Source: Acidobacteriota bacterium (GTDB taxonomy: Bacteria; Acidobacteriota; Terriglobia; Acidiferrales; UBA7541). Taken from it: a DNA stretch of 52,898 nucleotides. The stretch's first letter is position 1; each line of letters begins with the position of its first letter. The position numbers and the translations under genes are program-made. The stretch lies in NCBI GenBank assembly GCA_021788095.1, contig JAJYLB010000028.1, forward strand, positions 1 through 52,898, in the 5' to 3' direction. Of this stretch, positions 40,560-48,475 are shown in pieces. A model generated the notes under the pieces. That model saw only the letters and a list, made by a program, of their open reading frames with translations, was not told the origin of the DNA and searched no databases.

Positions 40560-42047
40560 TCATCGCCGCGCGGCTGGGGCCCCAGTGTAGTTGAGGCCCG
40601 CGAAGCGGCTGCCCGGAATATCAATCTCTCTATGAATGCGTGCCTGCGGTTGCATTGCAGTGAGCACCACGGCGGAGGAGCCGGGCTTGTACCGCAAGCT
40701 AAACCTCATGCCAGCCATAGGATCAATCCCAAAAGTTGCCGGGTAGGGCGAGTTGGCGAAAGGCAGGACGAGCCGGCCCCACCCCTTAGTGCCTTCCAGC
40801 CGCGCCGTGACGAGCGGCGGCGTCCGGAAGGGAGTCTCGCACTGCCAGCCCAGCCACGGGTTTGTTGCGGAGCCGGCTTCGACGGCGCTCAGGTCGTCAG
40901 TCAGGAGACCGCAGGCGCCAATGCCCGGCACGCGATGACGCCCCGACTCGATGGGAAGCCGTCCGCTCCGAGGCTCGCCGTAAACTCCGATGAAGGCAAC
41001 TAGGTGGATGCTCTCGGACCCGGTTCTTAGCTTTTCGAATGCCGCAGCCGGTACCCACAGCACAAAAACTGGCGGGGCGGTCACGCTCAAGGCGACCGGG
41101 TAGGAAGATGACGGACGGTCCGAGCCCGGGGAATACAGACTCGCCCACGCCTTGTAGGTGATCGGCAGCACGCTGGCCGGTAAACCCGCCAAATCAACAG
41201 GCAAATCCACCCGAATGTCGCCAGGGTTGGAAACCTGCTTGGCCCTTGGCAGCCACTGGTCGGCACTCAGCTCCAGGGTGATCCCGGAGGCGTCGAGCCG
41301 CGGCTTGAGCGCGCGAGCTTCCACGGCGAATGCCGAGCCGAACGGCATGAGCGGAGGCAGCGCAAGAAAGATCGTCAGTGCGCCAGCCATAACGCCGCGA
41401 CCCACCCAAGTCCGGCGAGCGCGATACTGCAAGAAGATCGTCGCGAGCGCCGCCGCGAGGAGGGCGGCGCCCACTAGCGACGGAGTGATCCAGTCAGTCG
41501 GCCCACTCCCCGCAGCGCCCTGGAGGGAAAGCATGCCGGGGATTTCAGCGATGAGCAGGACCGCGAGCAGCGCGAGCGCCAATTGACTGACGCCTTCAGT
41601 AACGCAGGCCAGTGCCGCCACGGGTAGCAGCAGCCACACGCACACCACCAACTGGTGACAGGCCAGCGCCGCGGGATATGCCAGCGGATCAAACCCGCGC
41701 ATCGCCACGATCGCGCAATCGGAGAGGAAAAGCGGCAGGTTGATAAACGCGATGACGAAGAGCAGCTTCGCCCCCAGCAGGCTCCTCCACTGGTACGGCC
41801 GCGTCACCCAAAACTGTGTGTGGCCCACGGGCGAATCCTCGTAGACGGTTCGCGCGATTAGGAACCACCATGCGACGACCAGCAGCAGCTTGAGCACGGT
41901 GTCCGCCCGACCAATCGCTGGATCATTCCGCCAGGGGACCCCTAGCCCGTCCACCCAAGCGAACGTCGCTGCGACCGCCAGCACCACAAGGATCTCGTAC
42001 CGCAGCCGCCGAACGTCTTTCACGAAGATGTGCAGAGCTTGTCGCAT
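40560..42047 (-). CDS. ABC transporter permease
   Basis: This integral membrane protein of 495 residues is co-transcribed with the ATPase at 42060. The first 250 residues contain about six or seven membrane segments (LVVLAVAATFAWVDGLG, LLLVVAWWFLIART, LLFVIAFINLPLFLSD, LVVCVWLLLPVAALACV, LALALLAVLLIAEIPG, LVGAALLAAALATIFL, GALTIFLALPPLMPFG). The C-terminal 245 residues are a large soluble, beta-rich extracytoplasmic region, unusual for an ABC-2 permease. The substrate is unknown. It sits 12 bp after the ATPase gene and is the last gene of the GntR-regulated operon. Confidence 0.82.
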   Translation of the reverse strand: MRQALHIFVKDVRRLRYEILVVLAVAATFAWVDGLGVPWRNDPAIGRADTVLKLLLVVAWWFLIARTVYEDSPVGHTQFWVTRPYQWRSLLGAKLLFVIAFINLPLFLSDCAIVAMRGFDPLAYPAALACHQLVVCVWLLLPVAALACVTEGVSQLALALLAVLLIAEIPGMLSLQGAAGSGPTDWITPSLVGAALLAAALATIFLQYRARRTWVGRGVMAGALTIFLALPPLMPFGSAFAVEARALKPRLDASGITLELSADQWLPRAKQVSNPGDIRVDLPVDLAGLPASVLPITYKAWASLYSPGSDRPSSSYPVALSVTAPPVFVLWVPAAAFEKLRTGSESIHLVAFIGVYGEPRSGRLPIESGRHRVPGIGACGLLTDDLSAVEAGSATNPWLGWQCETPFRTPPLVTARLEGTKGWGRLVLPFANSPYPATFGIDPMAGMRFSLRYKPGSSAVVLTAMQPQARIHREIDIPGSRFAGLNYTGAPAARR

Positions 42048-42059
42048 CCTGCGCTCCTC

Positions 42060-42962
42060 TCAGGCAGCCTCGGCTTCGCGCGCCGCCTTCGCCAGGGAAA
42101 CGAAGATCGCGCGCAGGGTCATGGGGCGGATGGCCACGTCGCGGGCCGAAGGAAACAGTCGGCGGATTTCCGCGGGAGTCGAATTTGGATCGTAATGCGA
42201 ATCCACAAACCGAAGCACCGCGGCTGCCGAAGCGGGCTCGAGCCACGCCGCCGGCCATGGCGCGGGCAAGGGCGGGGGATTGTCGAACGTGATCTCGATC
42301 TCCCGAAAGCGATTGCTCAGCGTTCCCAGTTCCTCGGCGAATCGCAGCCGGCCTTCCTCGAGATAGCCGATGTGGCTCGCGAATGTCTCGATCTCCGCCA
42401 GGTCGTGCGAGGAGATGAACACCGTCGCCTCGCCGCAGCGCTCGAGCAGCGCGCCGATCACTTCGTCGCGCACCAGGGCATCGAGCCCGCCGAACGGCTC
42501 GTCCAGAACGATCAGTTTCGGGTGATAGGCGAGCGAGGAGGCCAGCGCCGCCTTGATCCGCATGCCACGCGAAAGATCGCGCAGCCGGCGGTCGCGTGGC
42601 AGGCGGAGTTGCTTCAGCAGGTCCTCGGCCCACTTGTCGTCCCAGCCCGGATAGAACGGCTTGAGCCACCCCATGAAATAGTCGACGCGCATCCAGAGCG
42701 GCAGCTCCTGGTTCTCCGAAACGTAGCCGATCCGCGCAAATTCGCCGGGACCGAGCCGCCGCGAATCCATTCCTAGGATTTCCGCGGTACCCGCTTTCGG
42801 CCGGAGAATATTCAGCATCGTCTTGATCGCTGTGGTCTTGCCCGCGCCGTTCGAGCCCAGCAACGCGAAGATCGAGCCTTCCGGGACCGCCAGAGTCATA
42901 TCGTTGAGGGCTTCCAAGCGGCCGTAGGATTTCGATAGGTGTTCCGTGCGGATCGCGCTCAT
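42060..42962 (-). CDS. ABC transporter ATP-binding protein
   Basis: This nucleotide-binding subunit has 300 residues. Walker A is LLGSNGAGKTTAIK, the Q-loop is YVSENQELPLW, the signature is DLSRGMRIKAALA (a variant LSxGM, as in YtrB-type exporters), Walker B is LIVLDEPFGGLDALVRD and the switch is FISSHDLAEIE. The subfamily resembles YtrB/CcmA-type ATPases, fitting the YtrA-type regulator. The start overlaps the gntR stop by 4 bp (ATGA). Confidence 0.94.
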   Translation of the reverse strand: MSAIRTEHLSKSYGRLEALNDMTLAVPEGSIFALLGSNGAGKTTAIKTMLNILRPKAGTAEILGMDSRRLGPGEFARIGYVSENQELPLWMRVDYFMGWLKPFYPGWDDKWAEDLLKQLRLPRDRRLRDLSRGMRIKAALASSLAYHPKLIVLDEPFGGLDALVRDEVIGALLERCGEATVFISSHDLAEIETFASHIGYLEEGRLRFAEELGTLSNRFREIEITFDNPPPLPAPWPAAWLEPASAAAVLRFVDSHYDPNSTPAEIRRLFPSARDVAIRPMTLRAIFVSLAKAAREAEAA

Positions 42963-43378
42963 GGCTTGCTCCTCGGGGATGCCCCATTCAGCTTTTGCCA
43001 GTGGTCGCTGAGCGCCTCGGCCACGTCGTCGAGCCGCAAGCCCAGCCGCAGCGCCTCCACCACTAGCTGCTCGAGTTCTCGTCCTACGAGCCGGCTGCGC
43101 TCGCTTGCCGCCGACACCCGCGGCGCCGCCACCAGCGTTCCTATCCCCGGCCGGACTTCGAGGATGCCTTCCGAGACCAGATGTAGCACCACCTTGTGCG
43201 CGGTATTGGGATTTATCTTCAGTTCCCGGCTCAATTCCCGAACGGAAGGGAAGGTGTCACCCGGGCGCATCTGGCCGGAAACAACGGCGCGTTTGGCGGC
43301 ATAGACGACCTGCTCGTAAATGGGAATTCCCGGTTCGAAATCTAAGCGGAACGGAATCACACGTGTACTATAGCACAT
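42959..43378 (-). CDS. YtrA-subfamily GntR transcriptional regulator
   Basis: This 139-residue regulator has a GntR winged helix (PIYEQVVYAAKRAVVSGQMRPGDTFPSVRELSRELKINPNTAHKVVLHLVSEGILEVRPGIGT read as IYEQVVYAAKRAV, PSVRELSRELKINPNTAHK and GILEVRPGIGT) and a short C-terminal dimerisation tail, as in YtrA. It controls the ABC operon it heads. The ATG at 43378 lies inside the predicted operator; a GTG at 43360 giving MIPFRLDF is an equally plausible start. It overlaps the ATPase gene by 4 bp. Confidence 0.92.
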   Translation of the reverse strand: MCYSTRVIPFRLDFEPGIPIYEQVVYAAKRAVVSGQMRPGDTFPSVRELSRELKINPNTAHKVVLHLVSEGILEVRPGIGTLVAAPRVSAASERSRLVGRELEQLVVEALRLGLRLDDVAEALSDHWQKLNGASPRSKP

Positions 43379-43383
43379 AGTAC
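43365..43383. promoter_or_regulatory. YtrA/GntR operator
   Basis: GTACTAT-AGCAC-ATAGTAC is a perfect 7-bp inverted repeat with a 5-bp centre, overlapping the first codons of the gntR gene. It resembles the GTACTA...TAGTAC sites described for YtrA-type regulators and implies autoregulation. Confidence 0.8.
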
Positions 43384-43516
43384 AGCGGTGTCAAGGGACC
43401 TCTCTAGGCGCCGGAGGGTGCCGCAGAGGACCTCACCGGAGGAACCGGCCGGTGCGCCGCAATGGGACTACCAAAACTGACCATGGTAATCTATACTGGT
43501 CCGTAGGAGGCGCGCG

Positions 43517-43783
43517 ATGCCGGGCCGCAGCAAGAAAACCGTCCGCGAGGTGGCAATCTCGGAATTCAAGGCAAAGTGCCTGGCTCTGCTGGATGAGGTC
43601 AACAAGACGAAAATCCCGCTTCGAGTAACTCGGCGCGGCGAAGCTGTAGCGGACGTGGTTCCCGCGGCTGCCGGCGCAGAGGAAAGGGATTGGATTGGAT
43701 CGATGTCCCGTTCCATCGAATTCACGGGTGACGTCATCGGTCCGGTGATCGACACTCGGGAAATCGAAGCGCTCGACCGATGA
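43517..43783 (+). CDS. Phd/YefM-type antitoxin
   Basis: This is an 88-residue antitoxin. The N-terminal Phd fold is VREVAISEFKAKCLALLDEV followed by PLRVTRRGEAVADVVP, and the C-terminal toxin-binding part has TGDVIGPVIDTREIEAL. AGGAGG nine bases before the ATG supports the start. It overlaps the PIN toxin by 4 bp. Confidence 0.92.
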   Translation: MPGRSKKTVREVAISEFKAKCLALLDEVNKTKIPLRVTRRGEAVADVVPAAAGAEERDWIGSMSRSIEFTGDVIGPVIDTREIEALDR

Positions 43784-44169
43784 AGCTCTTGCTCGATACC
43801 CACATCTGGCTTTGGAGCTTAGCCGAACCCGAGCGCCTCTCCCGGCGAGTGCAGCACGAGCTGCGAGATTCGGCGAACGAGCTGTGGCTATCTCCCGTGA
43901 GCACCTGGGAAGCGTTGCTGCTGCACGCCAGAAGCCGAATCCGGCTGCACGGCAGCCTTCAGGATTGGGTGGCGAACGCGACGGCGCACTTCCGCGAGGC
44001 GCCTCTGACACACCAGATCGTCGTCGCTGCCCAGGGACTGCCCATCCCTCATCAGGATCCCGCAGATCGTTTCCTGGCGGCGACGGCGGGGGTGCTGGGT
44101 TTGACTCTGGTCACTGCCGACGAGCGCTTATTGGGCTTGGGAAAAATCGCGACGCTCGCAAACCGCTGA
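43780..44169 (+). CDS. VapC-family PIN-domain toxin
   Basis: This 129-residue ribonuclease toxin has the acidic PIN residues: LLLDTHIWLW (first Asp), VSTWEALLL (Glu), HQDPADRFLAATA (Asp pair) and LVTADERLLGLG (final Asp). PIN toxins of this type cut tRNA or rRNA. The coupled start (ATGA) keeps antitoxin and toxin synthesis linked. Confidence 0.94.
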   Translation: MKLLLDTHIWLWSLAEPERLSRRVQHELRDSANELWLSPVSTWEALLLHARSRIRLHGSLQDWVANATAHFREAPLTHQIVVAAQGLPIPHQDPADRFLAATAGVLGLTLVTADERLLGLGKIATLANR

Positions 44170-44544
44170 ACTCATCGCCCGACCCGGTGAGGCGGTTGCC
44201 CTCGCGTGGCGGCGCCAGCCGCCTGTTGTAACGCCGGCTTTTGCGCCTTTTGCATCTCTGATTTTTGGAGTCCGGTGTCGTAGATCGAACCCGGCTCTTC
44301 TCACCGGGACCAGCCGGCTCTTTCCTCCCGAGACGCGTCGTGGCCGCTGGCGGAGAGGAGTTGAAAAGAACGCGGACAAGAGTGTCCGCGCCACTCGCAT
44401 TCGGCCGCCTGTTGTAACGCCGGCTTCCAGCCGGCTCTTTGCGAGCTAGACGCCGACCCGCCAGGATGCGGCGAGGCAAGCGTTACAACCAACTGCAACG
44501 GCCGATCGCCCTGCGGGCAGCCCACGCTAGCCACAGGTCACCGG
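44170..44544. repeat. Gap after VapC with GCCTGTTGTAACGCCGGC repeats
   Basis: GCCTGTTGTAACGCCGGCTT occurs twice (44220-44239 and 44407-44426), each near CCAGCCGGCTCTTT (44312-44325, 44427-44440). GAGTGTCCGCGCCACTCGCA lies at about 44380. No gene is evident. Confidence 0.75.
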
Positions 44545-44557
44545 TCACGAGCCACGG
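44537..44557. repeat. GTCACCGGTCACG repeat, copy A
   Basis: GTCACCGGTCACG(A/G)GCCACGG matches 45018-45038 at 20 of 21 positions. This copy covers the last codons and stop of the padR gene; the other lies just beyond the beta-barrel stop. Confidence 0.7.
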
Positions 44558-44889
44558 CCCTCGGGTGCGAAGAAGCGCGCGAGGATGGCCGTCGCTTCCT
44601 CCCAATCCCTAGCCTCGCGCGCCAACTGCTTTCGGCCGGCGCGCGTCAACCGATAGAACTTCGCTTTCCGGTTGTGCTCCGAGGCGCCCCAGGCGGACGC
44701 GATGGCGCCTTCCTGCTCGAGTTTCCGCAGCGCGGGATAGATGGTGCCGTAGTTGACGGCGAGCCGGTTGCCGCTGGTCTGCTCGATCCGCCGGGCGATG
44801 CCGTAGCCGTGGAGGGGGCCGAGCGCTTCGAGCGTTTTGAGGATCATCAGGGCCAGCGTGCCCTGCCACACATCGGCTTTGTCGGTCAT
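44545..44889 (-). CDS. PadR-family transcriptional regulator
   Basis: This is a 114-residue winged-helix regulator: GTLALMILKTLEALGPLHGYGIARRIEQTSGNRLAVNYGTIYPALRKLEQEGAI (as ALMILKTLEALGPLHGYGI and GTIYPALRKLEQEG), then the wing RKAKFYRLTRAGRKQL. The family usually represses a neighbouring transporter or membrane gene. Here the beta-barrel gene lies upstream on the same strand. The last codons lie inside a dispersed repeat. The start is supported by AGGAGG overlapping a palindrome at 44897. Confidence 0.94.
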   Translation of the reverse strand: MTDKADVWQGTLALMILKTLEALGPLHGYGIARRIEQTSGNRLAVNYGTIYPALRKLEQEGAIASAWGASEHNRKAKFYRLTRAGRKQLAREARDWEEATAILARFFAPEGRGS

Positions 44890-44896
44890 GGGCCTC

Positions 44897-44913
44897 CTAT
44901 GGCCACGCCATAG
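44897..44913. promoter_or_regulatory. Palindrome upstream of padR
   Basis: CTATGG-CCACG-CCATAG has perfect 6-bp arms and ends seven bases before the padR start codon, overlapping its Shine-Dalgarno. It is a candidate autoregulatory site for PadR; no second copy was noticed. Confidence 0.45.
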
Positions 44914-45042
44914 CTACGAGGAACGGATCGCACACCGCGTATGGGAATGCAATAGGAAAGACAGTGGCAAGTGGTCAGCGCTACGACGAGCCGCAAGCGG
45001 CGCGGGTCGAGAGGTTTGTCACCGGTCACGGGCCACGGGTCG

Positions 45043-45669
45043 CTAGAAGTGCAGGACGAGCCCGGCGGCGAGCCGAAGCTGATTCTGCGTCGCGCCGTGC
45101 AGCTTCGTGCGGAAGTAATCCAACTGGATGACCCGCAACGAGACGAAGGGCACCAGGTGCAAATCGAGCCCGCCGCCGTAAGCGGAGGCGAAAGACTGGT
45201 CCGAACCCAGACTATAGAGCCCGGAACCAGAGAATCCGTTTTGGGACTCGCTGGCGCCGCCGAACAGGGCATGAACGAAAGGCGAGATGTGCCCGGGCAG
45301 GGGCAGCTCGAGTTGCGGACCGAAAAGATAACTATGGACGTGGGTCGAGGCGCCATCGAGCGTGCCGTAATCGCCGGCGAAGTCGGCAACGACGCCGAGC
45401 AGGGGAAACAGTCCGTACTCGCCCGAGACTTCCCAACCGCTCAGATTCGCTTTCTGCGAGATGCTGGGCGTTCCGCAGTTCGGCGGGCAGGGAAGGGGAT
45501 TGAGCGGCGGGACTTGACCCACCTCGACGGACGCGCGCAGGTACGAATACCCGCCGAAGATCTGAATCTTGCCTTGCGCCCGGCACGGCGCCGGCAATGC
45601 GAAGAGCGCGAAGAGGAGAAGCGCAGAACCGAATAGCGGCGCGAGCCGCCGTGAGACGAGTTTGGACAT
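45043..45669 (-). CDS. Outer-membrane beta-barrel protein
   Basis: This is a 208-residue exported protein with a signal peptide (LFGSALLLFALFALPAPCRAQ). The mature part shows alternating amphipathic strands (KIQIFGGYSYLRASVEV, WEVSGEYGLFPLLGVVADFAGDYG, SYLFGPQLELPLP, ISPFVHALFGGA, SAYGGGLDLHLVPFVSLRVIQLDYFRT) and a C-terminal LRLAAGLVLHF ending in Phe, as in OmpA-like barrels. It has about eight strands. The start is placed at 45669; the frame upstream would translate the heptamer repeat and a CACGGAG repeat. Confidence 0.85.
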   Translation of the reverse strand: MSKLVSRRLAPLFGSALLLFALFALPAPCRAQGKIQIFGGYSYLRASVEVGQVPPLNPLPCPPNCGTPSISQKANLSGWEVSGEYGLFPLLGVVADFAGDYGTLDGASTHVHSYLFGPQLELPLPGHISPFVHALFGGASESQNGFSGSGLYSLGSDQSFASAYGGGLDLHLVPFVSLRVIQLDYFRTKLHGATQNQLRLAAGLVLHF

Positions 45670-45749
45670 GGGCTGGGGCCTCTGAAGGAGAAAGATGCTT
45701 CGAAGGGCTTTTCGGTTTGTCATCGTGACCCGTTCGGGCGGACGGCTCA

Positions 45750-45857
45750 ACCACGGAGACCACGGAGTTCCACGGAGCCAACTGCCAACTGCCAACTGCC
45801 AACTGCCAACTGCCAACTGCCAACTGCCAACTGCCAACTGCTTCTCCCTCCGTGGTG
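45750..45857. repeat. Heptamer tandem array inside a CACGGAG repeat
   Basis: Nine perfect copies of GCCAACT run from 45777 to 45839. They are flanked on the left by ACCACGGAGACCACGGAG... and on the right by CTCCCTCCGTGGTGG, as if the array had expanded within a CACGGAG-type element. It lies between the divergent beta-barrel and lptC/A-like genes. Confidence 0.92.
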
Positions 45858-45913
45858 GCCTTCCGGTCTCGTCGGACCAGCATAAGACGCCGGCAACTCG
45901 GAGCTATACTCTG

Positions 45914-48469
45914 ATGGGGCGAGGAGCGGCGAGGGGCGTGGATCCGCGCAAAATCCCGAAATTGGCGCGCTGGGCAGCGGCGATGGCCGTGGCGCTCGTG
46001 CTGGCCGTCGCGGGGCTTATCGCCTATCGCGCACGGCGGGAATCGAAGCAGGTTCCGCGCGCTCCATCGGCCGTGCCTGCGAACGTCGAGCAAGGCTACT
46101 CGGGCTTCACGTATTCGAAAGTCGAAGGTCAGCAGACGCTTTTTACCATCCACGCCGCGCAGGCCACCCAGTACAAGCAGGGCAATCGCAGCCTGCTCCA
46201 AGACGTCGAAATCGTCGTCTATGGAACGCATGGCGAGCGGCACGACGTCATCAAAACGCATTCCTGCGACTACGTGCCGTCGTCCGGGGCGGTGGTGTGT
46301 CGCGGCAAGGTCTCTCTCGACTTGGCAAGCGCCGGCCCTGCGGGCCAGGTTGCCGCGGCGGGTGAACCCGCCGCGGCGGGGAAAGGCGGCCGCATCCACA
46401 TCGAGGCAACCGGCGTTCAATTCGAACGCGACACCGGCGAAGCCTTTACGAGCGCGCCCGTGGTCTTCCAGTTTCCTCAAGGACACGGCAGCGCCGTTGG
46501 CGTGACCTACTCCGTGAGTTCGAAGCAGATCGCCCTCGGCCGGAACGTTGACCTGACGCTCGATCCATCGAGCGCTGCCGGCGCGGCTACAACGATCGGC
46601 GCGGCAGGCGGCATGCTCTACAACCGCGGGAGTGGAACGCTCGACTTGCGCGGGCCGGTGAACGTCGCGCAGCCAGATCGCACGCTCGAAACCTCCGCGC
46701 TTGAAGTCGTGCTGAGCCCCGAGATGCGGCCCGAACGAGCGGTTGCCGGCCCTAACGCCACCGTCGAAATCCGCCGCGGCGGTGGCACCGTCACCTTCCA
46801 AGCGGTGAATACGGAGATACTTTTCGATGGCAGCGGCCGCGCCGCCAAGATCGAAGCCGCGGGGCTGGTGATGACGAGCGTGAGCGGCGCAGAAGCGGCA
46901 AGCGCGAAAGGAGCGGGCCGGTTGTGGCTCGAATCGCAGAAGGGCAGCGTAACCTTCGATCCGGTGAGCGAGCAGCCGCGCGAAATGATTGCCAGCGGAG
47001 ACGTCCGGCTGGAATCGTTGCGCAACGGAGCGACTTCGCGGCTAAGCACCGACGCGTTGTACCTGACGGCCGCGACGACCGCGTCCGTTGGGGCGACGCA
47101 TGTGCCGGCGCAGGCTCCGCCCCGGGTCGCTGGCCGTAGGGGCACGCTGCAGCGTGCCCCTACAGGGCGCGCCGGCGGAGGACTGCCGATCGTGCTGGCG
47201 AAGGCCTGGACTCCGGGCCGAGCCTCGGGGGAATCGGAAGCGAATGGGAACGAGATGCGATTCGACGCGGGCCGGTTGTCGGCAAGCTTCGGCGCGGGAA
47301 ACGAGCTGCGCTCGCTCGACGCCGGTGCGGGCGTGCACCTGGAAAAGCAGCAGGCCGGCCGCAATCCTGTTACGTCGCAAGCGGACGCCTTGCGCGTGGA
47401 TTTCGTTCGAGGTCAGTGGGACCGCGCGGAGGAGACGGGCCACGTGCGACTGAGTGAAGCCAGCGGGCAGGCCGCCCTACGCCCTGCGGCGGCGGGCTCC
47501 GGAGGGCAGGCATCCGCCAATCGGCTCGTCTGGTTGCGCGAAAGCGATCGGATAGAACTCGCGGGCGACGCGCAGATACGCAACGGTTCCGGCGAGACGC
47601 TGGCCGATACGATCGAGTGGAACCGGCAGAGCGGCGAACTGCGCGCAACGGGCGATGTGCGGTCAGTTTATTTTGGTGACGTATCGCCGGGCGCGGCCGC
47701 CGAGGCGGGACGAAGGGCGGCGGCTGTCGAGGGTAGGGGCACGCTGCAGCGTGCCCCTACAGCCCTGGCTCCTGGTGGCGCTTTGACCGGACCGGCAAAC
47801 GTTGTCGCCGATGCGCTCGAAGCGAATAGCGCGACGGGAGTAGCCATCTTCTCCGGCCGCGCGCGGCTGTGGCAGGGTGACAGGGCGGTGCAGGCGGACC
47901 GAATCGAATTGCGGCGGCAGAGAGGGGAACTTGTCGCGACGGGCGGCGTCTTGGCGGCATTCCCGCAAGCGGCGCTAAAGACCGCGGGCGGGACAAGCGC
48001 ACCACAACAGCCGAAGGGCGTCGAGTTGTGGCGCGTGCGGGCGCAGGAACTGGACTACCAGGCGGCGCCGCGCGCCTCAGCTCGTAGGGGCACGCTGCAG
48101 GGTGCCCCTGCCGGCCAGGCGACGCTCACCGGAGGGGTGGAAGCGTGGTCCAGCAGCGCGCAAATCTTTGCAAGGCGGCTTACGCTCTCGCTCGAGCGCG
48201 ATGCCAGGGGCCGCGCGGCGCTCGCCAATGCGGAAGCCGCGGGCGGCGTCGTGGTGCGCCAGGGGGAGCGCTGGGCCCGCAGCGATCGCGCGGACTACGA
48301 CGCGAAGGAAGGAAAATTCGTGATGAGCGGCGGAAAGCCGACGCTCGAAGACGCTTCGGGAGATCGCGTGACGGGCGATACGTTGACCTTCTATCAGGCG
48401 AATGATACGATTTTGATTGCATCAGTGAAGGGATCCCGCAAGGTGAAGAGTCTTCCGGAATCGAAATGA
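45914..48469 (+). CDS. Large LptC/LptA-like LPS export protein
   Basis: This is an 851-residue protein next to lptB. One membrane anchor (WAAAMAVALVLAVAGLIAYRA, about 20-40) is followed by an LptC-like start (GYSGFTYSKVEGQQTLFTIHAAQATQYKQG, seen as GQQTLFTIHAAQA and LLQDVEIVVYG) and then repeated OstA/LptA-type beta-jellyroll units (VTFDPVSEQPREMIASGDVRLE, DTIEWNRQSGELRATGDV, VVADALEANSATGVAIFSGRARLWQG, GDRVTGDTLTFYQANDTILIAS). LptC is normally about 190 residues and LptA about 180, so this looks like a fusion. Three GTAGGGGC palindromes and one other hairpin lie in frame inside it, giving repeated RRGTLQ(R/G)AP segments. The ATG at 45914 is chosen since the frame upstream translates the heptamer array. 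Confidence 0.85.
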   Translation: MGRGAARGVDPRKIPKLARWAAAMAVALVLAVAGLIAYRARRESKQVPRAPSAVPANVEQGYSGFTYSKVEGQQTLFTIHAAQATQYKQGNRSLLQDVEIVVYGTHGERHDVIKTHSCDYVPSSGAVVCRGKVSLDLASAGPAGQVAAAGEPAAAGKGGRIHIEATGVQFERDTGEAFTSAPVVFQFPQGHGSAVGVTYSVSSKQIALGRNVDLTLDPSSAAGAATTIGAAGGMLYNRGSGTLDLRGPVNVAQPDRTLETSALEVVLSPEMRPERAVAGPNATVEIRRGGGTVTFQAVNTEILFDGSGRAAKIEAAGLVMTSVSGAEAASAKGAGRLWLESQKGSVTFDPVSEQPREMIASGDVRLESLRNGATSRLSTDALYLTAATTASVGATHVPAQAPPRVAGRRGTLQRAPTGRAGGGLPIVLAKAWTPGRASGESEANGNEMRFDAGRLSASFGAGNELRSLDAGAGVHLEKQQAGRNPVTSQADALRVDFVRGQWDRAEETGHVRLSEASGQAALRPAAAGSGGQASANRLVWLRESDRIELAGDAQIRNGSGETLADTIEWNRQSGELRATGDVRSVYFGDVSPGAAAEAGRRAAAVEGRGTLQRAPTALAPGGALTGPANVVADALEANSATGVAIFSGRARLWQGDRAVQADRIELRRQRGELVATGGVLAAFPQAALKTAGGTSAPQQPKGVELWRVRAQELDYQAAPRASARRGTLQGAPAGQATLTGGVEAWSSSAQIFARRLTLSLERDARGRAALANAEAAGGVVVRQGERWARSDRADYDAKEGKFVMSGGKPTLEDASGDRVTGDTLTFYQANDTILIASVKGSRKVKSLPESK
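46352..46377. repeat. In-frame hairpin within the LptC/A-like gene
   Basis: 12-bp perfect arms GCCGCGGCGGGT and ACCCGCCGCGGC with a GA loop encode VAAAGEPAAAG. It sits in a Gly/Ala-rich coding linker and may be a further in-frame insertion. Confidence 0.7.
47136..47163. repeat. 28-bp palindrome A inside the LptC/A-like gene
   Basis: Perfect palindrome: GTAGGGGCACGCTG followed by its own reverse complement. Read in the gene frame it gives RRGTLQRAPT. Confidence 0.95.
47733..47760. repeat. 28-bp palindrome B inside the LptC/A-like gene
   Basis: Identical over 28 bp to palindrome A (47136), and in the same reading frame (597 bp, 199 codons later). It gives GRGTLQRAPT. Confidence 0.95.
48084..48111. 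repeat. 28-bp palindrome C inside the LptC/A-like gene
   Basis: Differs from palindrome A at two positions (GCAGGGTG for GCAGCGTG, and CCTGC for CCTAC). It is again in the same frame and gives RRGTLQGAPA. Confidence 0.92.
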
Positions 48470-48475
48470 CGCGGC

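Noticed and set aside
45670..45837. N-terminal extension of the beta-barrel protein
   Set aside because: It translates the heptamer array on the other strand; the signal peptide starts at 45669.
45905..45910. TATACT resembling a -10 box before the LptC/A-like gene
   Set aside because: Only three bases before the ATG and no -35 box; it would require a leaderless transcript.
45695..45913. N-terminal extension of the LptC/A-like protein
   Set aside because: It translates the CACGGAG repeat and the heptamer array (QLPTANC repeated), so it is not a protein N-terminus.
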